Of a stretch of 64,000 nt of DNA, positions 43,193 through 52,275 are shown in pieces (positions within the stretch are counted from its first letter, which is position 1; every line of letters starts with the position of its first letter). The position numbers were made by a program, and so were the translations under genes. The stretch is taken from contig NZ_CM001373.1 in NCBI RefSeq assembly GCF_000236165.1, positions 1,564,777-1,628,776 on the forward strand, read 5' to 3'. The notes under the pieces were generated by a model. It was not told where the DNA came from. It ran no database searches and worked only from the letters and a program-made list of their open reading frames with translations. This DNA comes from Fluoribacter dumoffii NY 23. Lineage in GTDB: Bacteria > Pseudomonadota > Gammaproteobacteria > Legionellales > Legionellaceae.

Positions 43193-45397
43193 ATGAAAAT
43201 AAAAAATATCTGCTGGATTACTCTCAGTTCAATAGTACTTCTGCTGACTACTTCAGTTCAGGCAGGTAAGCCACTGTGGACATTTATATCCGATCCAAGC
43301 GCTCCGCCTACTGTTTCACTTTCCAACACTGATACGGCAATAATTAAATATCGTGTTACTAACCAATCCCGTCGTACCCACACTTTGTATATGAAGCCTG
43401 TTATCGGGATTACTCAAGTAATTTCTGGCACAACTTGCCCTAATCCATTTACACTGGTCTATAAAAAATCCTGCACCCTGGCTTTATTGGTAAAAGGAGC
43501 TCTTTTACCTGGAAATGTTTCCGGAGGTCCCGTGGTATGTCAAGCCGGAAATTCCATGCAGTGTTATCAACCAAGCCCAGGCAATAGCTTGAATATTACC
43601 AAATTGAGCCAAAACATAGCTGGTATTAAGGTTAGTCCGACAAGTTTGCTCTTGACTGCCGGGAGTGGAATGTCTGGTAGTTTAAAGATAACAAACTCAT
43701 CAACCAGTGTTACCGCGCTCAATGTCAAGGCTACCTTGCCCCAAAATTGGGCTGATGTGACCCAGGATGCCAGCCAGTGCACAAGCATTGCCCCTGGTCA
43801 TTCGTGCCAGCTTATTTTTACCCCGGGCAATTCAACACATAGCCTCCAAACCATTCAAATAAAAGGAAACAATACCCTACAAGTTACTGCCGCAATTTCT
43901 GTTAATGCTTCCACGGCCGCCCCCCTTACCGTTACTCCATCAAGTTTGGCACTCACGGCAACCAGCGGAGTTCCAGGAAATTTAACTATAAAAAATACCT
44001 CCGCGAATGTGACCGCGGAGAATGTCAAAGCCTCATTGCCTCCAAGTTGGTCTGATGTAACTCAAGATGCGAGTCAGTGTACCAGTATTGCTCCTGGCCG
44101 CTCATGCCAATTGATATTTACTCCGGGAAATACCACCCATAGTGCACAAAATGTTCCTATACAAGGAAGTAACACCACGCAAATTACTGCCACCCTTTCG
44201 GTTGACGCTCCCTCAACTACCACTATAAATGTAAGCCCCACAAGTTTGACGCTGACAGCTTCAAGCGGAATATCCAAAAACGTAACAATTACAAATGCAT
44301 CATTGCTTGTTACTGCCCTCAATGTTCAGGCTACATTACCCGTGAGCTGGGCTGATGTCACACAAGATGCCAGTCAGTGTACCAGCATTTACCCTGGCAG
44401 CTCATGCCAATTGATCTTTACTCCGGGAAATAGCGCCCATGCTGCGCAAGCTATTCCAATACAAGGGAGTAATACCAACCAGGTTACGGCGACAATTGCT
44501 GTTGATGCCCCTCTAACTACCACCCTGTCTACAACTGCCTCCTCCATGGCCTTGGCCAAAAGCGGGAATGCCAGACAGATTACTATTACCAATTATGGGT
44601 CGGAGACAGCATTTAACATCACTTATTCTATAGCCCCTTCTCTTCCCACTGGGACCACAATTAGTCCTGCAAATTGCGGAACCATGTTACCCACTGGAAC
44701 CTGTACTCTGACAATAACTCCTGGGGCAACAGCATCATCGGCCACCATGACAATGACCCTCAAGGGAACAAATACCAATACATTAAACATAGCACTGGAT
44801 GTATTGGAATTTGGAAGTATTTATCAGCAAGGTTATGTCTTTTCCCTTAATGATACTACAGCAATTGATACCAGTGTGGGCGGAACTGAGGTAGCATTAA
44901 CCAATAATGCGCCTTTGTTCACCATTCCCTGGGATTCCAGCGATGTGTGTCAAGCAGGGTCCTGTGTTCTGACAGGAGCAACCAGTATCACAGAGGGTGA
45001 CGCAAATACTGTGGCTATTTCTGTGACATTATCCCCTCAAGCGGGTGTAACAAGTACAAATTATGCAGCCGGCCTCTGTTCGGACTATACTATTGACTCT
45101 TCAGGAAACTCCCCTTGCGTCACTGGAACCTGTTACCAAAATTGGTATTTACCCGCAATTTGTCAAATGGGGCCCGCTTCAAATGGTTCAGGGTGTACCG
45201 CAGGAACCCCCAATATTGTGGAAAATTTGCCGTCCCTTATAGGATGTGCACAAACAGGATGTTTAAATGGGTTTTTCTGGAGTTCAACCCAGTTTAATAC
45301 TTCTTCTGGCTGGATGCAGAACTTTTCAAATTCGTCCAGTCAACTGGGACTTACGAAATCAACCGCAGAAGCAGTTCGCTGTGTTAGAGATTTTTAA
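43193..45397 (+). CDS. Secreted repeat protein with Lcl/DUF1566-type C-terminal domain
   Basis: A 734-residue exported protein. Signal peptide MKIKNICWITLSSIVLLLTTSVQA. A beta domain with paired cysteines (about 30-130) is followed by three 100-residue repeats and a fourth degenerate one, each an Ig/ASH-like beta sandwich (VSPTSLxLTA...., DVTQDASQCTSI.PG.SCQLIFTPGN). The last 170 residues contain a DUF1566/Lcl-C type module (NWYLPAICQM....GFFWSSTQF....AVRCVRDF), which in L. pneumophila Lcl binds host glycosaminoglycans. This suggests a surface or released adhesin. The ATG at 43193 has AGGGA upstream; a TTG one codon earlier is not favoured. Confidence 0.8.
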   Translation: MKIKNICWITLSSIVLLLTTSVQAGKPLWTFISDPSAPPTVSLSNTDTAIIKYRVTNQSRRTHTLYMKPVIGITQVISGTTCPNPFTLVYKKSCTLALLVKGALLPGNVSGGPVVCQAGNSMQCYQPSPGNSLNITKLSQNIAGIKVSPTSLLLTAGSGMSGSLKITNSSTSVTALNVKATLPQNWADVTQDASQCTSIAPGHSCQLIFTPGNSTHSLQTIQIKGNNTLQVTAAISVNASTAAPLTVTPSSLALTATSGVPGNLTIKNTSANVTAENVKASLPPSWSDVTQDASQCTSIAPGRSCQLIFTPGNTTHSAQNVPIQGSNTTQITATLSVDAPSTTTINVSPTSLTLTASSGISKNVTITNASLLVTALNVQATLPVSWADVTQDASQCTSIYPGSSCQLIFTPGNSAHAAQAIPIQGSNTNQVTATIAVDAPLTTTLSTTASSMALAKSGNARQITITNYGSETAFNITYSIAPSLPTGTTISPANCGTMLPTGTCTLTITPGATASSATMTMTLKGTNTNTLNIALDVLEFGSIYQQGYVFSLNDTTAIDTSVGGTEVALTNNAPLFTIPWDSSDVCQAGSCVLTGATSITEGDANTVAISVTLSPQAGVTSTNYAAGLCSDYTIDSSGNSPCVTGTCYQNWYLPAICQMGPASNGSGCTAGTPNIVENLPSLIGCAQTGCLNGFFWSSTQFNTSSGWMQNFSNSSSQLGLTKSTAEAVRCVRDF
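43621..44800 (+). repeat. Tandem in-frame repeat, exact 300-bp period
   Basis: Equivalent sequences recur at 43621, 43921, 44221 and, degenerate, 44521, always 300 bp apart. The block TGATGTxACxCAxGATGC appears at 43753, 44053 and 44353. Copies two and three are the most alike at DNA level. Confidence 0.9.
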
Positions 45398-45472
45398 AAA
45401 ATGGGAAGAGGCAGTATATAATGCCTCCACCCAAGTTGTCCCTATTTTATATTAATTAGAATAACAACCGTC

Positions 45473-46735
45473 TCATGAGCAGGTGGGGGAATGAGTGATT
45501 TCATCTTCCACTTTTATCAGGGTTTTGGATTTATTAACAGCGAAGCTGCCTAAGAAAGTTAAGGGTAATAGCCGTTGCTTATTGAGGGCCAAATAGAGCT
45601 CGGAGTGGGGATCCAGAGCCATTTGCTTAAGATCATCTCCAGTCTTTTCGAGACTTAATACAGCATTCACGATGCCCTGCAGTTTGCTACCGCTATTAAT
45701 CCAATAAGGGTTTAAACTCTTTTTGCCTTCTTGTAAACGCGCCATAGTATCCATGATTTGAAGTCCTATGTTTCCTTGTTTACTTAAGAAAAATATTGCC
45801 TGGGTATAGGCAATATCCTCAGAAGGAAGATTAATGACTTGTGGGTTAAAAACCAGTTGGTCTGTTTCTAACGTACTCTCTAATTGTTGTTTCAACATTA
45901 GATATAAATTATTTAAATTTCCATCTAAAAATGGAAAATGCGCCACCATTTCATTGAAGAGATAAGGTGCTGCACTAAAATTAGGGAGTGGCTTTTTCGA
46001 TGCAGACTCAAAAAGTTGGTTTAATTTATTTATGGTATCGGAAGAGACTGCTTCTTTCCCTTGTTTTTCTAATTTTTCAATGATATCAGATAGAGAGGAC
46101 AAAATTTCGATATGGTTAATAAAAAGAGTTAAATTAAGATCTGCGTCACGGGCAGATACTTGATGGCCACCCACCTTAAGTTTGATCGATGGATCAATAT
46201 TCACAGGCTCATCGGGATTATCACCCAAATAAGGCTCCAGCTTGCGAACAAATTCAGAGAATAAGGGCATTATTTTTGTGAGGTAAGGATCTTCATAGAG
46301 CAAGGCAGATAGAGTGTACTTATAAGAATTGATTTGCTCCAAAGATGTCTTTAGAGACGGGGTAGTGGAATACTCCCTAAATTCTTTTAAGAGGGCTTGC
46401 TTTTGTTCATAACTTAGGTCTTTATCATCAAAAAAACTTAGAAAGGTATTTAAGTTCGCCTCATTGGCTATTGCAGGTAAAATAAAATGGAAATGTTCAT
46501 TCTTCTCGTCTGATTTTTTTCCCGTAAAGAAAGAGAGATTCTTGTTATGAGTATAATGAGCATAATCATGCATCAACCCTTCACCGATTGATAAAACGGA
46601 ATATCGCTTTATCAGACCATGATATTTTTGTTGAAAATTTTCTAATTCGTCTTCAGGAACATAAACACTAATAAAAGGACCGCTAATTTTAATTTTTTTA
46701 ATGAGTAAGTTTTCTGGGAACTTCTTTAAAAACAT
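45473..46735 (-). CDS. Orphan protein, effector candidate
   Basis: A 420-residue soluble protein, mostly helical. Near residues 15-60 there is a beta-alpha segment (KIKISGPFISVYVPEDELENF). A cluster of acidic and Asp/Pro-rich sequence (GDNPDEPVNIDPSIKLKVGG) lies near 170-190. Later regions are helical repeats without recognised motif. The start has a good AGAGAGGA site about eight bases upstream. No family recognised; size, orphan character and polar C-terminal tail fit a Dot/Icm substrate, which is inference. Confidence 0.6.
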   Translation of the reverse strand: MFLKKFPENLLIKKIKISGPFISVYVPEDELENFQQKYHGLIKRYSVLSIGEGLMHDYAHYTHNKNLSFFTGKKSDEKNEHFHFILPAIANEANLNTFLSFFDDKDLSYEQKQALLKEFREYSTTPSLKTSLEQINSYKYTLSALLYEDPYLTKIMPLFSEFVRKLEPYLGDNPDEPVNIDPSIKLKVGGHQVSARDADLNLTLFINHIEILSSLSDIIEKLEKQGKEAVSSDTINKLNQLFESASKKPLPNFSAAPYLFNEMVAHFPFLDGNLNNLYLMLKQQLESTLETDQLVFNPQVINLPSEDIAYTQAIFFLSKQGNIGLQIMDTMARLQEGKKSLNPYWINSGSKLQGIVNAVLSLEKTGDDLKQMALDPHSELYLALNKQRLLPLTFLGSFAVNKSKTLIKVEDEITHSPTCS

Positions 46736-47052
46736 AATTTATGTCCTCTCTATAAAATAAAAGTCGAATTATACATCAGTTGGATGCATATAATAACATG
46801 GAGATTTTATTTTGGACAGTCAATCGCAGCAAATATCTCACCCAACCGCATCCTGGAAAAATTTGTCCGTGACCTTGGAAAACAGGAAAAACTGCAAGAA
46901 ATACAAGAGGATTAGCTAATAAAATTAAAAGCTAAATAGGGTGTCCAGTCATAAAATGCAATTAAATGATTCTCATTTTACATCTTGTTATAGATTAGAC
47001 AATAAACTTAAGATATATTAATTAGTTTAATAAAATAAAAGGGAGTTTATTC
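46736..47052. other. Intergenic region, 317 bp
   Basis: Divergent spacer that should hold promoters for both flanking genes. It includes the 43-codon frame at 46784-46915. The leader before 47053 has a GGGAG site. Confidence 0.45.
46784..46915 (+). pseudogene. Short open frame, probable gene remnant
   Basis: Encodes 43 residues ending in a typical globular helix pattern (SPNRILEKFVRDLGKQEKLQEI). It has an ATG but no ribosome-binding site. It reads like the surviving C-terminus of a lost gene; a real small protein cannot be excluded. Confidence 0.3.
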
Positions 47053-47679
47053 ATGTTAAAACATTTAGTTGCAGCAACATGTTTCTTGTCGGTATGCCAA
47101 TCAGGGTTCACACATCAGCTATCCTATTCTGATGTTCAATTGTGTACTAATAGCTATAATCATCTTTGGTTCGTATTTGAAAGTACCAAATCCGCTTATC
47201 GTAATGATCCAAGTGCGCAAGCCTCTATATTTACAACCGAATTCAGTAAGGTTTTAGCCTCAGATTTTCATTTCGGCTTACTTAATCTGCCTGTTCCTCC
47301 AGATTATACAAGCACCATTAATTTGGATGTAAATGGCATTCCTGATTTGGTAAATACTGCAGCTTTTGGAATAGCTAACTGGGGTGAGTTCCATGTAGCC
47401 AACCCATTCAGTGTCGAGTTAACTTCCGAAGCACTATTGAAAAAAGTTTATAAAATGACTACAAGAGATGTGGATTATACCCGCAATGCGGCGGACGAAG
47501 GAGGCTGTACTGTTTATATCTCTCAAAAAGATGTAGTTTGTACTGTCACCAAAGATTCGTTAAATACAAAAAAAGCCATTCTCAACAGTATTGTTGACAA
47601 TGTGGTAACAGCGTATGAAATTCCAGCACCACAATGCGCTTTATGGACTACCCCACCCATTACCTCATATGTTAACTAA
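47053..47679 (+). CDS. Exported protein of unknown function
   Basis: A 208-residue protein with a signal peptide (MLKHLVAATCFLSVCQSGFT, cleavage near 20). The mature part has five cysteines and an alpha/beta character, with YSDVQLCTNSYNHLWFVFEST near its start and GCTVYISQKDVVCTVTKD near its end. No family recognised. Good GGGAG ribosome-binding site. Convergent with the phosphoesterase gene, separated by a shared hairpin. Probably periplasmic or secreted by the type II system; that is inference. Confidence 0.65.
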   Translation: MLKHLVAATCFLSVCQSGFTHQLSYSDVQLCTNSYNHLWFVFESTKSAYRNDPSAQASIFTTEFSKVLASDFHFGLLNLPVPPDYTSTINLDVNGIPDLVNTAAFGIANWGEFHVANPFSVELTSEALLKKVYKMTTRDVDYTRNAADEGGCTVYISQKDVVCTVTKDSLNTKKAILNSIVDNVVTAYEIPAPQCALWTTPPITSYVN

Positions 47680-47722
47680 GCTGCTCTTTGTTTCCAGAAA
47701 ATGCATTCTTCACATTAAAAAG

Positions 47723-47746
47723 CAACTGCCTTGGTCAAGGCAGTTG
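47723..47746. terminator. Hairpin between convergent genes
   Basis: Perfect 11-bp stem CAACTGCCTTG / CAAGGCAGTTG around two bases, flanked by AAAAG and TTCAATTT. Likely terminator for both genes. Confidence 0.7.
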
Positions 47747-47781
47747 TTCAATTTATAGCTCTCGCGAAGTTTTTTGAATTA

Positions 47782-49011
47782 TTACTTTATAATCATGAGC
47801 CACTTTGAGGACGGATCAATTTTGACACTATTATTTGGATTACCCGCTGTATAATGCTTACTCATTAACGTACTGGCGGCAGAATCAAATTTATTATTAT
47901 CAATATGTTTCTTCAGACAACTCCCTACAGATGTAGTCGTTCCCGAACAAAAGGTTTGATTAAAATCATAATATGGGGTGAGTTGACTCTTTGCAGCAGT
48001 ATCACCAATGAAATTGTAGGTTATGTAGTCTTTTAATTTCCATGGAGCCTGTTCATTTGCCCTTGACACATTGAGTGTTTTAAAAGAGGAAGCATTACCA
48101 TGATCTGAACCAATGGAAGCCGAATATACAATTGGAATTACATAACTTCCCACTTTAATTGCATGGATTTCATCAAAGTGAGTATGTGCTGCAAACATAC
48201 CAATTACAATTTCTGGATAAGATTTTATAATTTTTTGGAAAGAGTCTTTATAAGTGGTTTCCCAGCTTTGTGGGGGAACATGCATGGCTAATAGCACGCT
48301 TTCATGATTTGCTTTGCTTGATTTTAGCTCTTTTTCTAACCACTGCAACTCTTCCGCAGCCCCCTCACGTGAAGGTGAAAATCCCGGTCTTGATACAAAT
48401 ACTACACTGTTTAGCGAAATAAGTTTGAGGTGGTTACCTAAATATGCAGAATAGTAACCGTATTGAGTACTCTCATTATTGATACATGAGGCTTCATAAA
48501 AAGGGCATTTTAGCCCTGTTGAAAGAAATCCATCCCCGTTTCCTGTTATAGCTTTGAACAAGTCAGAGACAGATTCAGTGTTGTAAGTAAACGGACCGTA
48601 ATCTCTTTGCAGGGAATCATTATTTCCGAAAACATAATAATACGGAGTGGGGTTTATCTTTTCATTCAGTTGTTCAAGAACCAAATTAATATTGTCCCGG
48701 GTTGTTTTACGGCTGTACGCATTATGAGCGGGTAAGTCGCCGAGCAATATCAATGTCTGATTCATGTCCTGGCGTAAATCAATTTGCTCTCCAATTTTAG
48801 CGATTAGGGTTTTAAAACTTTTTTGATCCAATTCCTCTGAAGTTCCTGGAAGAGGATTGATATGAGTCGCTTGCCGCTTTGTTATGTCCACATGTGGATC
48901 TGAAACTAAAAAAATATTGAGGTGATTTTGATCTGCGGCGGTAGCAGAAAAATTAGCCAGATAGAGGGTTGTTGCGGCTAAAGCGATGGTCATTTTATTA
49001 AAAGTTATCAT
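47782..49011 (-). CDS. Exported metallophosphoesterase (acid sphingomyelinase-like)
   Basis: A 409-residue protein with a signal peptide (about 1-25, ending FSATAA) and all calcineurin-type metal motifs: DPHVD, LLGDLPAH, YVFGNNDS, LAMHVPP and AAHTHFDE. The HVPP and THFDE pattern, NND (for GNHD) and size match secreted acid sphingomyelinase/endopolyphosphatase-like phosphodiesterases. Several cysteines in the C-terminal part (CPFYEASC, FCSGTTTSVGSC) suggest disulphides. It may act on host phospholipids or phosphodiesters in the vacuole; the substrate is not determined by sequence. Confidence 0.85.
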   Translation of the reverse strand: MITFNKMTIALAATTLYLANFSATAADQNHLNIFLVSDPHVDITKRQATHINPLPGTSEELDQKSFKTLIAKIGEQIDLRQDMNQTLILLGDLPAHNAYSRKTTRDNINLVLEQLNEKINPTPYYYVFGNNDSLQRDYGPFTYNTESVSDLFKAITGNGDGFLSTGLKCPFYEASCINNESTQYGYYSAYLGNHLKLISLNSVVFVSRPGFSPSREGAAEELQWLEKELKSSKANHESVLLAMHVPPQSWETTYKDSFQKIIKSYPEIVIGMFAAHTHFDEIHAIKVGSYVIPIVYSASIGSDHGNASSFKTLNVSRANEQAPWKLKDYITYNFIGDTAAKSQLTPYYDFNQTFCSGTTTSVGSCLKKHIDNNKFDSAASTLMSKHYTAGNPNNSVKIDPSSKWLMIIK

Positions 49012-49316
49012 TTAATCTCCTTCTCTGTTTTATGACAGAGTCATTGCTGTACCAGAATATGCTTCAAGAAGCTTTATTCATTTCCAATGATACACGCAAT
49101 CCCTTTAAGGGGAATTAAATTACATACGCAATTTGCGCAATTACATTTCTTTTTGATTTTCTTTTATGCGAAAACCCCCTTGAAAATCAATAATTTTAAG
49201 GGGTTACAGATAAATGGGGCTTGGGAAACCAGTTAACATGCAAGCAAGGGATAAGCGTTAATTAATCTCAGGAACTCAAAACTATTATTGATGCAGTATA
49301 AAAAAAATGAGAAGCC
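49012..49316. other. Intergenic region, 305 bp
   Basis: Spacer between two minus-strand genes. A stem-loop at about 49167-49197 (AACCCCCTTGAAAAT ... ATTTTAAGGGGTT, imperfect) may terminate the desaturase transcript. Otherwise AT-rich promoter-type sequence for the phosphoesterase gene. Confidence 0.45.
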
Positions 49317-50222
49317 CTATTCTTTCAGGGATTTTTGTTTTATTTGTTCGTCTGTAGGTATCTTGATTGCGTGAACTAACCCCACTCGCGCTAATAAAGA
49401 GATTAGCAGGTAAGAGATATCAATTTGTCCTTTTTTTAATCCATGCTTGGCGGAACTTGGAAAAGCATGATGACCATTATGCCAACCTTCTCCATATGCA
49501 AGGAATGCCAAAATCCAGTTATTTTTACTGTTATCCTGTGTTTTAAAGTCTGTTCTACCCCAAATATGGCAAACAGAATTAATGGACCAGGTGACATGTT
49601 GTTGGAAACAGATTCTTACAAATCCACAAACAATGACTCCTTCCCAGAAAGCGTACCAGCTCATGTACATCAATCCATTGATAAGTCCTGGAATAATTAT
49701 TCCACTTAAAGCGATTAAAGCGTAATATCTATTTATAAGCCGTAAATCGCGGTCATGAAGCAAATCACCCAAATAAAATCGCCAGTTCTCTAAGGTATGT
49801 TGAGACATCCATCCCATATGCGCGTGATAAAAACTGTACCAAGCCCCTTTTTTTGGTGAAACAGGTGAGTGGGGATCAAATTCCGTTTCTGTATATTTAT
49901 GATGTCTGCGGTGGGCTGCTATCCAAAAAAATGGGGGACCTTCATACGCCATACATCCCAAACACGCAAACACAATCTTAACCGCCCGCTTTGCTTTGAA
50001 CGAATGATGAGTGAGCAGTCGATGAAACCCAACCGTCACCCCTAACACCGTAGCGCTGTAACAGAGCAAAAATAATATTAATGTTCCTAGGCTGATGTCG
50101 AATAATATCCCGGAAATGATACTAAACAGTGTTACTAATAAAGGTATCCACACTATGGCTTGGCTGTATCGCTTTTCCGAATTGGTTAAATCACGGTACA
50201 AATGCAATTCGGGCTGGTTCAT
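49317..50222 (-). CDS. Membrane fatty-acid desaturase (delta-9 type)
   Basis: A 301-residue integral membrane desaturase from the ATG at 50222; a GTG two codons earlier is an alternative. The three di-iron histidine boxes are HRLLTHHS, HRRHHK and HNGHH, in the acyl-CoA/acyl-lipid delta-9 arrangement, with paired hydrophobic segments between. It inserts a double bond in acyl chains. Divergent from the fatty acyl-AMP ligase gene, so it may serve membrane fluidity or supply a special acyl chain to that pathway. Confidence 0.92.
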   Translation of the reverse strand: MNQPELHLYRDLTNSEKRYSQAIVWIPLLVTLFSIISGILFDISLGTLILFLLCYSATVLGVTVGFHRLLTHHSFKAKRAVKIVFACLGCMAYEGPPFFWIAAHRRHHKYTETEFDPHSPVSPKKGAWYSFYHAHMGWMSQHTLENWRFYLGDLLHDRDLRLINRYYALIALSGIIIPGLINGLMYMSWYAFWEGVIVCGFVRICFQQHVTWSINSVCHIWGRTDFKTQDNSKNNWILAFLAYGEGWHNGHHAFPSSAKHGLKKGQIDISYLLISLLARVGLVHAIKIPTDEQIKQKSLKE

Positions 50223-50451
50223 AATCACAACTAAGAGGACTTGGTGAGTCGTTCCAATTAAATAAGGATTTTATAACTATAGATGGTTAATTAGCAAAAC
50301 TCAAACAAATTGACAATTTTTAATTCTTATTGTGTCGTTAAGATAAATTACCATTTAAATATTTACGATCGGTTTATTTTTTGTACATTTTAAAAAAGCT
50401 ACTACACTACTAAGATAGATATTTAGATACAAAAATTGTTCGGCTGTTCTT

Positions 50452-52275
50452 ATGAGTACAAGGAAAAAATTTGACAATGTGGTGGATCTGTTCTCGGAGC
50501 GTTGTCGTGAAAAACCGTCAGATCCATTATATTATTTTTCGGCAACAGGTTTTTTTGAGAATAGCGAATGCCTTACTTATGGCGAGCTTCAACAAAAAAT
50601 TCATGCTATAGCCGCATTAATTCAGGAATACAGTAAACCAGGAGAGCGTGTTTTACTTATTTTCTCACCCGGAATTGATTATATCATCACCTTTTGGGCA
50701 TGTTTATTTTCCGGAGTACTTGCAGTACCTGCATATCCCCCATTTGATAAAAGCACTGTTGAAAAATTACAAGCCATAATTAATAACTCGAAACCCTCGA
50801 TTATTTTGTCCAACACAGAAATTACCCAGAAAATTAAAAAACTGGGATTTATTAAAAATTTAGCCTCTATTCCCCTGATTCAAAAATTTGTAAGTAAATT
50901 CTCCGGAAAGATAAATGAATTAATGGAGTGGGATTTTGAAAACTTTCGCTGGATTGATATCAATAAAGCTTCAGCTGACAGGGCTGAATTTTATAAACCT
51001 CAATCATTTAAAAGTAGCGACATGTGCTATTTACAATATACCTCGGGGTCAACGTCCATGCCTAAAGGTGTCATTGTAAGACATGGAAACCTGCTGGATA
51101 ATTTAAGCCTTGTTTATGAAACGATAGGTGAAACAAGCCATGAACGTATGGTTTCATGGTTACCTCCCTATCATGATATGGGATTGATAGGAAATTTATT
51201 ATTCCCTGTGTATGCCGACTTTTCTATCTTTATGATGTCCCCTATTTCATTCCTGAGACATCCCTATTTATGGCTGAAAGCTATTTCTGATTTTGAAGCA
51301 AATATCAGTGGCGGACCCAATTTTGCATATGAAATTTGCGAAAAAAGAATTGACGAACAATTAATCGAAGATAATTTAAAATTGCATTCCTGGAGAGTTG
51401 CTTATAATGGAGCGGAATACATTCATCATAAAACTTTAAATCATTTCTATAACAAATTCAGTAAGTATGGATTTCAAAAACATTCTTTCTATCCCATTTA
51501 TGGTTTGGCTGAATCCACTGTTTTTGTAAGTGGAAACAAAAAAGAAAACGAAAACCCACACTTGTTACATGTCGATATGGACTCCTTACATCAAAATAAA
51601 ATTGTGTTATCTGATGGGAGAGAAAATAAAACCAGTGTCCTGGTTGGATGCGGGAAGCCGATGGTACCTACACTTATAGTCTCCAAACCTCCTTTTAGAA
51701 TATGTGCGGAGGGTGAAATCGGAGAAATATGGCTCCATGGACCCAGTGTAACATCAGGTTACTGGGAAAATGATGAAGCAACCCGGGACGCTTTTCATGC
51801 AGATTTAAAAGAAGCGGATAAAACAAAATATCTTAGAACTGGAGATTTGGGATTTTTGCATCAAGGTAATTTATACATTACCGGAAGAATAAAAGAGCTC
51901 ATCATAATCAACGGCAAAAATCACTATCCGTATGATATTGAACTCTTTATCGGCTCTTTAGACCCTCGTTTAAAAACGGGTTGTATCGCTGCAGTTTCAA
52001 TAAATGGCAATGATTCGGAACAATTGGCAATAGTGGCCGAAGTCAGGCAACTTTTCCCACCCCATGAACTTGAGGAGATTGCAAATACAATAAAAGCCAA
52101 TATTAGCTCAGGCTTTGGGTTAAGCCCCCATTTCATTGCATTAATACCACCGAAGAAAATCCCTAAAACCACCAGTGGCAAATTAAGAAGAAACATCATA
52201 AAAAAATTGGTGGCCGATAATGGATTAAACCCTTTATACCTATGGCAATCAGGAAAATGTAATTATGATGAGTAA
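50452..52275 (+). CDS. Fatty acyl-AMP ligase (FAAL)
   Basis: A 607-residue adenylate-forming enzyme. CYLQYTSGSTSMPKGV is the P-loop-like motif, VSWLPPYHDMGLIG and GGPNFAYEIC are the FAAL-type acyl-binding segments, YGLAESTVFVSG the A5 region, and LRTGDLGF the A7 motif. FAALs make acyl-adenylates and load them onto acyl carrier proteins, not CoA. Its stop overlaps the following gene, which begins with a carrier protein domain, so the acyl acceptor is encoded next door. The ribosome-binding site is weak. Confidence 0.93.
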   Translation: MSTRKKFDNVVDLFSERCREKPSDPLYYFSATGFFENSECLTYGELQQKIHAIAALIQEYSKPGERVLLIFSPGIDYIITFWACLFSGVLAVPAYPPFDKSTVEKLQAIINNSKPSIILSNTEITQKIKKLGFIKNLASIPLIQKFVSKFSGKINELMEWDFENFRWIDINKASADRAEFYKPQSFKSSDMCYLQYTSGSTSMPKGVIVRHGNLLDNLSLVYETIGETSHERMVSWLPPYHDMGLIGNLLFPVYADFSIFMMSPISFLRHPYLWLKAISDFEANISGGPNFAYEICEKRIDEQLIEDNLKLHSWRVAYNGAEYIHHKTLNHFYNKFSKYGFQKHSFYPIYGLAESTVFVSGNKKENENPHLLHVDMDSLHQNKIVLSDGRENKTSVLVGCGKPMVPTLIVSKPPFRICAEGEIGEIWLHGPSVTSGYWENDEATRDAFHADLKEADKTKYLRTGDLGFLHQGNLYITGRIKELIIINGKNHYPYDIELFIGSLDPRLKTGCIAAVSINGNDSEQLAIVAEVRQLFPPHELEEIANTIKANISSGFGLSPHFIALIPPKKIPKTTSGKLRRNIIKKLVADNGLNPLYLWQSGKCNYDE

